Shown here piece by piece: positions 12,301-24,926 of a DNA stretch of 47,638 nt. The DNA is from Helochares maculicollis (lineage: Eukaryota; Arthropoda; Insecta; Coleoptera; Hydrophilidae), in assembly GCA_033557835.1 (NCBI GenBank), contig JAWQRO010000229.1:1-47638 (forward strand), given 5' to 3'. The notes beneath the pieces are model-generated. The model did no database searches, was not told the DNA's origin, and was given only the letters and a program-made list of their open reading frames with translations. A program made the position numbers and the translations under genes. Within the stretch, counting starts at the first letter, position 1. Each line of letters starts with the position of its first letter.

Positions 12301-15189
12301 GGCCACGATATATGGGGCTTTGCGTTGCCATTGTGGAAAACAATACTTACGAGTTCCCACTTTTGGCCGCTTTGCTAAAATTACATTGCAGGATTCCTCT
12401 ATAATACCTCCAGATTGATATCACTATCTTTTTTGTTTGGTGAATCTCTGCGTTTACTATTGTCTGTGTTAGTTCTTCTTGTTTCCTAAGATCTCTTCCG
12501 ATTATCGTTGTTATAAAATATCTAGTTTTTCCTAGCCATATCAGAGGTGAATCAAATTTTGTTGCGTTTCAGACGCTAAACGCAGAAGCTAGTGTGTTGC
12601 ATCAAATACATTTCCTGGTGAAGGGCCTGTAGATTCTTGACACAGTCCAGGTTTTTAATGTTATTTTCAAATGCATTTATGCGGTAAATTGAGCTTCTCA
12701 GCAGTGCCACGTGTTGTGTTATGACAATCGGAATCGATGATCACATTAATATGTCTCATGGACTAACCGGGCGACCATACTGTTGGGCATTATTTAATTA
12801 AATATCACCAGGACGAAATCTGGCAAACCAATTTTTATGCAGCCTTTCTTTCAATGCTTTATTCTCAAATACGACACATAACTTGTGTGCTTGCGATGCG
12901 TTCTCGCCTTTTTGGAAATATTAATATCAAACGTCTAAAGCGCATGTCTAGTTCTTCCATTTTCAAATTGGGATACAAACAAAATTAAAAAACTACTGGA
13001 TAAGTTTTTATTTTGCTAAATGAAACTAAGTAATAAGAAAAACTATAGGTTAGGTACTTTAAGCACATTAAGGAAACAAAAGATAGATAGATCCACACAT
13101 CGAGAAAATCTGCAATTACTTAGTTGCCAACCCAATAGCTCATTGAAACTGAGAAGACAACGATTTAAATGTCGATCAATACCAAATACTTTTAAAACAG
13201 ACTTTTGCAACAAGCAGAAACCACAGAATTTGTTCACGTAAACCAGATTAAGTTTCGTTTTACATAAAACAACGGCGAGCACAACGAGGGGTTATCGAGT
13301 GCCAAACCTAAAATTTTCTCTAATACAGACTTGAATCAGAACAACATAGACATGTTAGAAATAGCCAACAGTAATAAAATATTTGCAAACATGATTTAAA
13401 CTGATATTAGCTGAGAAAGGTAAAGTCACGAAGACAGTCAATGGGAAATCATATCGTTTGTTTGAAAACTTGGAAGCTATAATTGGAAAATACATAACGT
13501 ATAGACGTTCTACAATAGCTACCTGCCTACATACCATATTCAAAAAGGAACCAATTAACGAGATAAACCATCCGATACAACGAAGTTGCTACATCAATTT
13601 CCTTCGCTAAACGAAATATTTGTTAACAATAAACAATTGCAAGAATTTTGAAACAGCAGATGACAGTATGTAATTCGAATTTTATTGAAACTTCCGGACC
13701 ACGACAATAAAACGATCAAACTTGAAACCGAGGAATTTAATCGGTTTGTTGAAACGTGTAGAAAAAAGCTTCCTAATTTTGCAACACGTTCACATCTCGA
13801 GGAGGAATTAATTGCAAATCTTGCGCAACCATAGTTCGAGGTGATCGTCCAAACGCCTCCGCTTGCTAGCGTTCTGTTCGTCTGTTACAATCATTAACGT
13901 CAATAGGCAAGTTCAAGGTGGTCATAATTGTGTACGATTTCGCTATTTTTAATTTGTTAATGCTCTAACTACTTGACAGATGGCATAGAGACCGGTCGAT
14001 AAATCGTTATTAGGGGTGAGGCGGGTCATGTTTTGAATAGGGAGGCATTTCTATGCATAAACAATCTCACTACGGATGGCACCAACTAATTTCGACTTGG
14101 AATCGATCTATGGGGATCACGTTCTCTAATAAGTTCATTTGGGTCTGTCAAAACTGAATTATTAAAGCATTCAATTACTGAAGTCTTTTTATTTAGACAG
14201 TGGCATAAACTATGACGCCATTAGCATAATTTTTAGTCGTTGATCGGAAAATGCCATGCATATAATCAGTCTGGAATTGGAAATATATAGTGAATATATC
14301 TATATATTTATATTAGTGGCGGTATAATAGAAATTGATCGTTGTCGTTTTTAATCTTGACGATTATTAGTTAAAAATAATGTTACCGGTTTTGTTTATCC
14401 GCATTGGCTGCAATGTACGTTAAAAACTGTTGATTGGCTAAAGGAGCCCTTAAAATTGTGGCGCTACTGTTGTAAAACAAAAACGAGGAATGCTCTGCTT
14501 CGGCATCTGCAGAATAGGCCTTGATTCGGCCAGTCCAAGTCGCTGTTTTCATGGCCAACTTGTTCCGCACACCTCTTCATATTCAAATCATATAGCAACT
14601 GCTTTATTTCAAATGAAATCTTTAACGACAGCTTTATTTTCGATGGCCTTTGTTACAGGTGTAGGGATTCCAAGTTCCAGTGGATTTCCAGCAGCGCCTT
14701 TAATTTCCGAACAAAACCTGCATTCTGAAAACCGGATAAAAGCTGTGCGATTGCCTGGCAAAGTGATCTTTCTTTCATTGTTCATCTTATTCTTTTACCT
14801 AGAAAATGAGGCTGCAGCAAACATCGTTAAAAGGGCCGCCCTTTTAAGATGGCCACATGGATATATTAACCGGTGAAAAGATAAGACATGTTCGCAGCTA
14901 ACTTCGTCAGCATATCTTCTTCCAAGTATAGGAAGATTAATGGAGCCCAGATATCGCGCTCTTAAAATTGACATGCGTTCTTTTCAAATCCAAACTGAAA
15001 ACAAACTTTATGAAAATTGGTGTAGTTTGGTATTCAGAACTGAAGTTTCGAAAAATCTGCAGTTTATATCTTAAGTTTATTGAGTAGATATTGTAGTATT
15101 GGATAGGAGTCGGTTATGGATGGTTATAACCATCAATAGGTTGAATACTCCAATTTAAGTAATAATAAAACAAGATTAATGAAATACAA
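6341..15189. other. Pumilio intron, AT-rich, no gene seen
   Basis: Nearly 9 kb without a coding region I can support. Open frames are short, unrelated to known families and lack flanking splice logic. A small G-rich patch (about 10885-10920) and a GC-richer pocket with a 128-codon open frame (14390-14880) stand out in composition but show no domain. No RNA gene or transposon was recognised. Confidence 0.5.
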
Positions 15190-16030
15190 ATAGACAATAT
15201 TTTATTGAATGGTATAGTGATACAACATACAAAACATTGAACAAAGTGAAGAAAGTTTTCAAAAGTTACCGCCATAGCCACCAAGCAACACTAATGTTTA
15301 TCATCAAAATCTAATTAGAGATGATCACAAGGTTAACAAATAGAGTGAGAGAGAGAGTGAAAGACAAAAACAGCAGTGGATGACCCGGCTTAACATAAAC
15401 AATAACAGAACTGGCAACAATGCAGTCGGTCCCTATAGACTATTTCGTATCACAATCTGAGGTAGCGGCACCAAAACATCTTCATGGGATGCAACAACAC
15501 AAATAAACCAAACCGATATCACCCTATCCCCAACTAAAAATGGCCACTACCAAACAAACAAAGAACGTCTCATTAAACCTGTTGCACAAACCGGCGAAAC
15601 CGAAGTAAATACTCGATAAAACGACCAACACCCACCTCTAAAGTCTGGCTGTTAATTGAAAAATCACCAAAAATCAACGTGCGCAAGATCAAAGAAAGAG
15701 ATTCAAAATTCTGGCAGAAAAACACTGCAAAAAAGTTTTAGAGCGGTAGAATTTTTAAATATAAATGACAATTACCATGTCTGGTCCCATATCTTTCATA
15801 TCCAAGAGAAAAACACCATAACCACAAATATTTTCACTGAAAACACGTCCGTAACTCACAAAAACACGGCGTCCGGCAACTTAACAGAGTTTCATGGCAC
15901 AAGGTGCGGCATTCAATTGCAAACTGAGCTCTGGAAGTTACAAAGCAGGCGGTGTCTGGTACGCAGACGCTGTACTGCAGTCGTCGTTTACCGACCGAGC
16001 TGAGGCCAAACAACACCCGAACGAAAAGAA
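15190..16030 (-). promoter_or_regulatory. GC-richer, C/A-skewed island: candidate internal promoter and non-coding first exon
   Basis: The block differs sharply from its AT-rich surroundings and is depleted of T on the plus strand. Read on the minus strand it resembles an insect 5' leader. CG-rich sequence around 15900-16020 is followed by a GTGAGT donor-like site (15859-15854), a TCAGTG initiator-like site (15840-15835), and CT-rich, GAGA-type sequence (about 15340-15360). An AATAAA lies on the minus strand at 15206-15201. It sits inside the pumilio intron in pumilio orientation. Drosophila pum is known to use more than one promoter, so an alternative pumilio start is a reasonable guess; a separate non-coding RNA is another. 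A 115-codon plus-strand frame here has no recognisable domain. Confidence 0.3.
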
Positions 16031-16866
16031 CTCCAACAAAATTACTGCAGACTAAATAATGTAAAAGGCTTTGTTGAGAAAGAGAAAAGAAATATGAACT
16101 TATACTCCACTATACTTACATATATGTGGACGATGGAGTTGTAAAGCTGATCATTGGAAAGTAATATAGAAGAAATTTCGTTCTAAGTCGTAGTATTCCC
16201 CAAGTCTAGATAGACAGAGCGGTTACACCCCTATTTCGTTAAGGATAAAACTTTAATTGCGTTATCCTTTATTGGGCGTAATAAAATATATTACAAGCTA
16301 TAATGAATAACTGGGTTTTTTATAATCATCGTTTTAATAAATTAACATTTTTGTTGTGTGGTATTTTCAGCTTGTTTCCTCATTGGTGAAATAAATGGTG
16401 GGCAGAGGGGTTAGTTTTATTTAACGAAATAATATTTGTTATTTTAAGAATGGCTTTTTACTACAACTTGATATAATTTTATATCGGGTAAAACGATTGT
16501 TTGGACTACTGTACCTCTCTATAAATTGGGACATCACGAAACATCTGCAACTTTAGTCAAAATAACAGATGTTGTAACCAGTTCGCCTCTATTAATATAA
16601 TTATCTGAAAATACAAAGAGCCGCCCCGCCCGTGCCCCAATACAGATGCTGCTGCATCTCGCCGCAATACAGCAATACTTATTTATTCGGATTTAGCAAT
16701 CGGACGGTTAAGACTTTACATTCACATTTATGTTGCACTGGCACGTAGGTGGAGCAACAACAGTACCTATACTTAACAAATTGGAGAAGTCATATTGGCT
16801 TGAAATACAATTCAATTATAGGAAAAACTGTACTATCTAAGTAATGACTATTTAGTCAAGAAATGC
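16031..16866. other. Pumilio intron, no feature seen
   Basis: AT-rich sequence with a small GC-richer patch at about 16618-16672. No coding, RNA or transposon signal was recognised. Confidence 0.45.
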
Positions 16867-18110
16867 ATTAAAAGTGTGTTTTTAAACTCCCATATTACTG
16901 TGTGAAATATAGTTTAAGCGAAAGAGTTGCGGTTATGAAAAACCACAATTAAATTATAAAATGATCGGTGCACCTGAAATTATTTTATTTAATTTTAAAA
17001 ATTTTGCAGTTTTGGTTTTAGGATGCAAATAATATAGCATTTTTTGGTAAAAATGGTAAAATTAGCTTCAACATGTAGTTTTATAAAAATCGAAAAACAG
17101 GAACTGAAGTGGAGTTATGAAGTCGGCGAATGGCTATTGTAGTAAAGTCATTGGCCAGTATCAATTTTTGAGGCATGTTTAAATAAAGAAATCGACTTAA
17201 ATATGCTAAATGTGGCAAAATTACTTTTAACATAGATTTAACTAGTTTCAGTAAATTGAAAAATCAGAGATTGAAGTTCATATCCTTTAATTTTACATTC
17301 CCGTATTACTAAACAAACTTTATTAAAGAGCAGGTATTGCGATTATGAAAAAAATTTACTCAAGATATGATAGCTCACAAATCGTTTGAGATTTAGCGGA
17401 TAAATTTGGCATGCAGTTATTATGGCAATATCGTTAAACAGTAATCAAGTTTTGGAGCAGGTAGTACCATCTTATCAACCTTAAAGGTAATGAAAATTTT
17501 CAAGTAAGCTTGTTGCTAAACTAAAGACTGAAATTTGGTGCACTCATGTCATAAAAAATAGTAGGTACACACTTTTAACAAAATGAGACTTCTGGAAGTG
17601 TTAATTTTTTAACTTTAAGAATTGGATACTAGAAAAAAATAAAACTGTTGAACTGGAAGTGGGACATTACTAGCATTTCAATGGATTTTTTGGTTACGAA
17701 TATACAGTTTAAAAGCGTACCGTTACACAAACGGTTTGACAGACGTTCAATATTACAGAGAACAAATAAAATAAAATTATTTTTATGTTTTTAAAATATA
17801 AAGCATTACGCATTTTTAATAATATTTCGACTTCCAGTTGAAAGTATTGTAAATGTGCTAAATAAGAAACGAAAATTCTTTAAAAACTTTTATGTTGAAT
17901 GTATGGGTTGAAGAATATGTAAATTATGAAAATGAAAATTTTAATTTTCAGACTTTTTAACATACAAAGCATTGCACATTGCCTACATTAATATTTAAAA
18001 TTACACCTTAAAATGTGGGCTAAACAAGAACCGAAAATTCTTATAAAATGCTAGTTTTAGAGTAGAATGCAAGTGTTGAAGTTTATGCAAATCATGCTCT
18101 ATTTTTGCAT
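16867..18110. repeat. Degenerate tandem repeat (about 165-bp and 410-bp periods)
   Basis: Two adjacent units near 17763-17935 and 17936-18110 share blocks in the same order about 162-166 nt apart. AAAGCATTACGCATT at about 17800 pairs with AAAGCATTGCACATT at about 17966. AAACGAAAATTCTT at about 17867 pairs with AACCGAAAATTCTT at about 18029. GGTTGAAGAATATG pairs with TGTTGAAGTTTATG. Further left, CCCATATTACTG at 16889, followed by GTTGCGGTTATGAAAA, pairs with CCCGTATTACTA at about 17300, followed by ATTGCGATTATGAAAA, about 411 nt later. This looks like an old satellite-like array or nested copies of a decayed element. It lies within the pumilio intron. Confidence 0.6.
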
Positions 18111-20874
18111 TTTACGTAGGATTTTTTTATGAAGTATATTTGCTGTACAAACTATACAAGAATGTAGAATGGCGACACTCATTAGTTTAGATTTTTTTAA
18201 AAAACGTTTAATATGTTTTACATCATTATTTACTATTTGCACAATTAATATTTTGTGATCAATCTTCCAATTAGAAAATTATTTTTTCTTACTTTCCTAA
18301 GCCGAATGAAGCCATTTTCTGCCTAAAAAGCGCATGTCCGGCTCATCTCTACGTCACAGATAAGTGATGTTGATTACAATTATTTGAAAGCAATATATTA
18401 AGCCAAAAACGATTTCATTAATATGTGATTACGCGATATAACATATCATCAAATCTTTTTAAAAATCCTACCCTTTTACTAGGTACGCATTGTTATAAAC
18501 ACATACTATCGAGTAAAAATAAATTTCTGAAACGCATATTGAACATAACCCACGCAAGTAGAGAATTATTTTTATAACAGTTTCAATAAATATGTACTTG
18601 TTTACATTAGGCCCGATTGGAGTAGCGATTTCTAGCCTTCGGGTATCATAAAAGACGTGCACTTGGAATTTTTATGACACATTTATTAGAATCTATGTAC
18701 ATACGCAATTCATTATACAACATATCGATTACAATAGTTTGTATGAAGAGATCTAATGTGTATATTCATACATTCTATGTTAGTGGAGGATTTTTTTTTA
18801 TTATTTAAAATTCTATTATTGCCAATGCATGAGATATTCATTCAAAAATGAAGATTTAAAAATCGCTCATTATGCATTTCAGTGTTAGAACCATTAGATT
18901 TCATTTACTTTAATGGACACTTACGACAATTGACTTCTTATAGTTATACGAATTGAACATTTAGAAGCAATTGTGCGAATAATTATTATTACTGCTGTCT
19001 TTAAATCTACCTCAGCTATATGTAAAATTTTCAATTACCGAACTGACAATTAGCTATTTATAACGTCTATCAAAGTTACACTCTTCAGCATCAATGTCAT
19101 TACCACTTTTTCCCAGTTCCTACTGATACAAAAATAAATTTGTTTTCATTCAAAATATATTATTGCTGAATGAACGACTGATTGGTAGAAATGTATTTCA
19201 CTTCATTTGCACGAATTACATTTTATATAAGTAGTAAAATACGTTACCACATGTTAAAACACGTTCATCATTCCCCGTTTTTCATCATGTTTATATTTTC
19301 TATTTATATTTCCTCCGTGTTAATCAGCTTCTCCCACATTTAAATGTCACTTGCCCTTTAATACGCTTAATTTACTCTATATTTCTAAAATCACACTAAT
19401 CGCTTTTGTTTTCGGATGAAGCCCAGCAACTCCGCTTCAGAAGTTTAAAATTAAAAAAAAACGAATCACGAAAATAAAGAGGCTTGGAATTTTTTTCCTA
19501 AAAACTACTGAAATGCACAATTAATCACCGATAGAATTGAAAAGGTTACAGTCTTCAATGAGCCATTTAGAGCGCATTTAGATTTTAAAAACGCACTTTT
19601 ATGTTTGCGACTGGCAGGGCAACGAATGTAACACCGCTTCTGATCTGGAAGCGATCAATTTCTGAAATGAGTCATCCATTCCATTGTGAACAGCGGCAAC
19701 GGCGATAAATGCAAAGGATACATAAATGTTATTGTGTTAGAAGACAGACGTAACTATTTTAAACTTAAGCTCATTAACCACAATTTTGTCAGATTACATT
19801 AAATAACGTTCATGAGTAATTAATGTGCCTAATTAAAGCAGCACAACACAAACATTGGTTACATCACGTAACAGAAAGAAAGAATGAGAGACGATGGAGA
19901 AAGTGAAATAGCGCCTAAACAAGGTGGAATAAAATTTTAACAAATGAGGTTTTGCAATCATTTAATACGTTTGGCAAGTGTAAGGAGGTTAGTGAGTCAA
20001 GGTGCAAGGTCACTGCATTAAAATCACTCAAGACTCTTGATACAATGAGTCTTGTAACTACTGGGCAATCTTCTTTCGCCGACTGCACTTTAATATGGCC
20101 TCTTGGAATATATTGGACAGATCTAGATTGCACTTAGTTGTCCGCTTCAATTAGATAATAACTTTTATTAATTGGAAATGAAACGCGAGAAATATCGGTG
20201 CAACATTGCTGTTTTTGCTCTTGCTTCGTAGCCAATTTCAAGGATACCTATTGGAAATTAGTAGAGTAAAGATTTCGATAACGTTGGTTGGAGAAAACCA
20301 ACTTTATATAAACTGCCCAAATAAACTCAATTTTGAAGAACAATCAGTTAGTAAAATATATTTCTAACGAGTTGTTTATAAACAATTTCAAAGTAATTTT
20401 GCGTAACGACCTTGTTAGTAATCTGATATTTCCTGCGGTACAATTTATCTTCAAAATTAATAGATTACAGTTTTTAATATACTAAACGGAGACTTGCGGG
20501 CAATTTCACCTTTCTACATGGAATCGAGTAGGTACATATACGTATAAAACAACGTAAAAATAAAATCCTTGCAGAAAAAAGTAAGAGCTTGCACGTAAGA
20601 TTGCAAGCTGCTTTAAAATCATTCATTGATTTATTATGCAGCTACTTTCACAAACAGATGATTGTAAATCTGCTAATTATGAAGGATTCGAATTACTTTA
20701 GCACTAATACCAAGAATTAGTAATCTTCGCTTCAGGCTTGATGTTTACTGTTACTTTTATAATGAGAATGCATACATTACGTATTTATGATTTTTTTGTG
20801 ATAGTAGTATAAATTTTATGATAAACAACAATTAAGTTTGTAAATGTTTTAAAAAAAGAGTAAAAGAATCCTAC
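18111..20874. other. Pumilio intron next to the second coding exon, no feature seen
   Basis: AT-rich intronic sequence. The short open frames on both strands at 19915-20137 overlap each other and show no domain. Nothing else was recognised. Confidence 0.45.
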
Positions 20875-21132
20875 CTGTTGCGCTGCTTGGCTCTGCCTAG
20901 GAATCTGCATCTGCTGTGGCATACTCTGCTGAAGATATTGTGGGTGCAGTGGAAGACCACTAGGAAGTTGTCCACTTGAAAGATAGAGTACCTGTTCAGG
21001 AACAGTTTTGTTCTGACTCATATCATAGAGTCCTGTTGGCATACCAGCAGGATTTGCACTGAAATATGACACATTCGGGGTTGGTGGTGTAGCCATTTTG
21101 TTATTAACTGGATACTTCCATTTGTCATGGTT
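20875..21132 (-). CDS. pum: Pumilio, second visible coding exon (N-terminal region)
   Basis: This 86-codon exon continues in phase 0 from the start exon at 24736-24926. It opens with N-H-D-K-W-K-Y-P-V-N, which matches the D-K-W-K-Y block that follows the R-W-x-x-G-D-D motif in Drosophila Pumilio. It then becomes Pro/Gln/Met/Ser-rich, ending in Q-S-Q-A-A-Q-Q. The minus-strand acceptor is a TTTTTTTTACAG tract ending at 21133. The donor is CAACAG followed by GTAGGA at 20874. Pumilio is a cytoplasmic translational repressor. Its N-terminal low-complexity region recruits repression factors such as deadenylase, while the C-terminal PUF repeats bind RNA. Those repeats are not in the window and must lie left of position 1, so the intron following this exon exceeds 20.8 kb. 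Confidence 0.85.
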
Positions 21133-24100
21133 CTGTAAAAAAAATATCAAAAATGCAAAAAATTTACATTACTCGCAAACAGGTAATTGACGATATAAAA
21201 ATTATAATCATACTATAGGAATAAAACATGTTTGTTTTGATGAAACACTGAGGATTTTGTCCGTACTAAATATTCAAGGCTCTCCTCACTCCGCTTTGTG
21301 CCACCTTATTTCACCCATAAAGGTTTTTACATATTCATGCAAATCGGCGCTTCTCCGCTATTTTGTTAAAATTATGCATATTTAACGTAGAGCAAATATG
21401 AAACAATGTTTTGCAACGATGTTTAGTGGATATTTTTAATGAAATACGACGGGAAAATTAATATATATTTAAGCCGTATATGTAAGTATAAGCAAACGCG
21501 GCCATTTTATGAGGTATATTCAAAAACATTAAAAATTTTGAAAAGTCCTTTTCTTCCGATTTAATCGGTCTACTGGATTTCGACAACTTAACTTCTTCAC
21601 ATGCCTTGTAATTCTTAGAAGAAATCCTGTCCTATGCTTAGCTCATGCCGATCATGTACGATTAAGCCCCCCACATGCCTACAAAATTTATGAATTGTAT
21701 TCATCCTGGTCTCTAAATCTCAACAAATATTGCAAATTATGAAAATAGCTTTTTTATAAAAGTATTCAAGCATTAGTCGCTATTTTTATCGATAAAAATA
21801 TTTATTTGAGTTGCAGCAAATGACACCATTACACAAAACTCGACAAATATTTTGGAGCTAACTAGTTCTCTTGCTTTCATTCCCTGTCCTGCAATATATC
21901 ACTTAAAAAGTTCAGTATCTTATTTGTTCAATATAAGGGGGTCGGAAGGCAAATACCACAAACATTGGTAGCTTCTATAATATTTCACAGAGCCCTGCAA
22001 ACTAAGAAATAGGATTTTCTTAGTTTTTTTTGTTCAATTCTGTAATGTAGATGAAGTAATAGCATAAAGATTTCATTGAAGATTCATGTTTAGACAGCTC
22101 TCGAATCCAATAATTGTAATATAATCATATATGTGCATCAAATTTTATGTCTATTGTACACAATTGTAGACGTAATTTAAAAAAATTTATAGACGGAAAG
22201 CAAGGAATTTTGTAAAAGTATTCCATTGAAATATAGCTCATATCTGAAAAGTTATAGCAGCATTTGTATTGCTTCATACGTTTGCGCAGCTCTGACGTAA
22301 GGAATGACTTCTCAGAGTGTTAGACAATAATTTTTTGTAAACACTTTGTTTTTAAGTGTACCATCAAGTCTTATAACAATAAATAATAATTTAATTTTAG
22401 ATCCATTGCAAGATGGAAATAAAGTGCGGCTAGCTTTTAATTAATTGAATGACTTTTTCATCAGCATTAAAATTTGAAAGTTTTTAAATTAGGTGTAGAT
22501 TCTGATGAACGTGCCGCAAAACCGTTCCTAGCTGTTCCTGCCATTGAAAAGCATGGGCAAAACAAATGTTGCTCAGATTCGCCTAACTATAAAGTTCCCA
22601 ATGGATTATAAAAATTTAGCGCGGCATCTTTCTAAGTCTTCAGAAATAATTTCAAATTAACTTGAATATCAGACGCGGTACTTCACATACACAAATTGTA
22701 GTAAGAATTTGTTTTACTATAAAGTTGAATCTTTTTAGTTTTTAATAAACACCAACAATTTACTAAAAATGAAGGAGTTAGGCCACTATATTTTACTCTT
22801 GTTTCGCGAGTGTTATTGTTTTGATTTTATAATGTGACAAACTTTGTTGTGCTCAAAGGGATACACAAGAAACACATACATACAGCAAGAGACCAAATTT
22901 ATTTAGAAGAAGACTTCTAAATTGACACAAGATAGAGGCACCGAGTGAATTGAATGCTAGTTTGTCCACGAAAACATTGAAACAATCGGAAGATAGGTAC
23001 GATAATGAACTAAATCCAGGTTTTGGGTATCGTATGATAATCATCACTGCAGTTTTCAGCTATTTCAAACCTTGTCGTTTGTATAGTGTTAAAATCTCAA
23101 GTGTAATTTGCGGAAAGCGGCAAGTGGGTTTGGGATTCAAAATTGTACTAGTCTCCAGTAAAATTGACAGAAAGACTATAGGATGAACTCTGCATTTCTT
23201 ACTGACTAGACATTCATAAGCTGTTTCAGTTGACAAAATGAGAAACAGTTTATGGGCTACACTCGATCATAAATTTTCTACTAATGCAAAACTGCTACAT
23301 AATGAATGTTCGATCGGAAAGAATTCTAAGGCTAAGGCTGCAAACAGTTTTTCTCTGGACATACACAAGCTAGCTCTACCATGGAAGAATATGAAGCTAT
23401 CAAGGCACTCTATAAAGAGTTGGTAAGATCTTTTTACTTGATGCTTCAGCGGTTGGTTATATTCAAAACTGTAGTGAGTTTTAAAACGATTATGTGGACA
23501 TTTGCCCCAAAATAATTTCTGGTAATAAAATTGTACTGGATATGGTAGCTTGCGTGTAAATCTACAGCTTTGCTTCAATTCTATCCATAATGAAAGCGAT
23601 GGATCTACAAATCTAGCCTGTTCGTGGAACTTTCTAAAATATATAGGTGATCTGAGAAACCCAGCACAGCTGCCATTTTTAAATATGTTATTCTAGAAAA
23701 ATTATGTTTATCAGCCAATGAATGTGCAATAAACTTCTACCTTTGTGAACTTGATTTACGTTTTTTTTAACTAAAAAGAAGAAACCCATTTTTTGGCCTC
23801 TAGAGTGGCCTAACCCTTACCCCTTAACAACCAACTCTCAGAATTTGTATAGCGCACTTGCTCATCAAATTAGGCTTAATAAACTCAGACAATCAATGTA
23901 AATATTTCAAATGTGAATTCATCTTTGTAGTGCCTTTGGGGATTTAAAATTACATTTTTGTAATTACTATGCCGGTATGCTTTAATATAACTTTTACCAA
24001 CAATCCTTTCTTATCATTTCGACACCAAAAATTATATTATAAAAAAATTTATATATTAAATATATGTAAAACATAACCGTTGCTTTCAAGTTTCTTTTCA

Positions 24101-24735
24101 AACATTGTAGACAGACAGATAATCATTGTCTTAAAAAAGTGTTATAAACAATTCAAAACATCGATATCAGTTTCATAAATCAAGCTATTATCAGTTTTAT
24201 TGCATCTGTAATAATGCCTTAAATATCTTTATTTTTTAAACTTTGTTTGCCTATCTATCAATAATGGCGCACAATAGGAAAAAAAGAGTTTTGATGTGTT
24301 TTGAATTGAATTTCCTAGCATCTACATGTAAATACTTCTCTCAAAGTTTCAATGTAGTTTTTTTGTGTTACATTGTTAAACCTACGCATTTCTAAACAAG
24401 CAATCGAGAATCAGCAAAAATATGCAATTGTCTGAAAAACCATTACAATAAACAGTGGAATTTCTTCTATCCACCAATCGTCATTTTCGATTTATTTAGT
24501 GCTTACAAAATATGAATTTAAATTTAATTTGTATAGCAAACATTGTAAGAGCCTAGCAATGAAAAACTAAATGAATGAGTAAAGATAATTCATATGTTGC
24601 AATAGTTGTTGATATTTGAAACAAGTCAGAAGGCTTTATGCTTATGATGAGTTACGCACTCACTGCAATATTTAACTGATGCAGTGTAGCAAACAATAAA
24701 ATAAGGCAATATATGTAATTTAAAATAAAACTTAC
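21133..24735 (-). other. Pumilio intron between the two coding exons (3.6 kb)
   Basis: The intron runs from donor GAT/GTAAGT at 24735 to the acceptor at 21133. Open frames inside it (for example 22853-23186 and 23238-23578) overlap on opposite strands and carry no recognisable domain. A plus-strand ATG at about 23381 followed by 14 codons and a GTAAGA looks exon-like, but I could not support it as a gene. Confidence 0.6.
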
Positions 24736-24918
24736 ATCGATAATACTGTCGTCTCCTAAAGCCCAACGAGCTTTATTCGGACCAAACACTGGGAACTCAG
24801 GATCTGGAGGGCGTTGGAATTCATAACCAACAGCTGCATCGTCTTGTGTTCTTTGCGGTCCTCTATCCATGTCCCCTCTAGTAACTACACTTCCATCACC
24901 ACCACCCAACCACTTCAT
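24736..24918 (-). CDS. pum: Pumilio start exon (residues 1-61)
   Basis: The 61-residue frame begins M-K-W-L-G-G-G-D-G and includes R-T-Q-D-D-A-A-V-G-Y-E-F-Q-R, then N-K-A-R-W-A-L-G-D-D. Insect Pumilio starts M-K-F-L-G-G, and the Q-D-D-A-x-V-G-Y-x-F-Q-R and R-W-x-x-G-D-D blocks are also found in animal Pumilio proteins. That makes the identity and the ATG at 24918 secure. The exon proper begins at 24926 after a TATTTCAG acceptor, with eight leader bases before the ATG. It ends at 24736 in phase 0 before GTAAGT and joins N-H-D-K-W-K-Y in the next exon. The protein represses translation and promotes decay of target mRNAs in germline, neurons and embryo. Only the N-terminal 147 residues are encoded in this window. 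Confidence 0.9.
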
Positions 24919-24926
24919 TGGTATAT

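Noticed and set aside
14490..14876. 128-codon plus-strand frame with a hydrophobic stretch
   Set aside because: It matches no family I know and has no convincing splice sites. An antisense frame overlaps it, and the GC-richer pocket may simply be regulatory.
15656..16003. 115-codon plus-strand frame
   Set aside because: No recognisable domain, no splice context. The block's composition is better explained as a minus-strand leader or promoter.
1..20874. Search for further pumilio exons (K-K-x-W-E and PUF repeat blocks)
   Set aside because: No minus-strand frame showed these motifs, so the remaining exons are taken to lie left of the window.
23238..23578. Overlapping frames on both strands, with an exon-like M-E-E-Y-E-A-I-K-A-L-Y-K-E-L before GTAAGA
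   Set aside because: Only 14 codons from the ATG, no partner exon, no family recognised, and located in the pumilio intron on the opposite strand.
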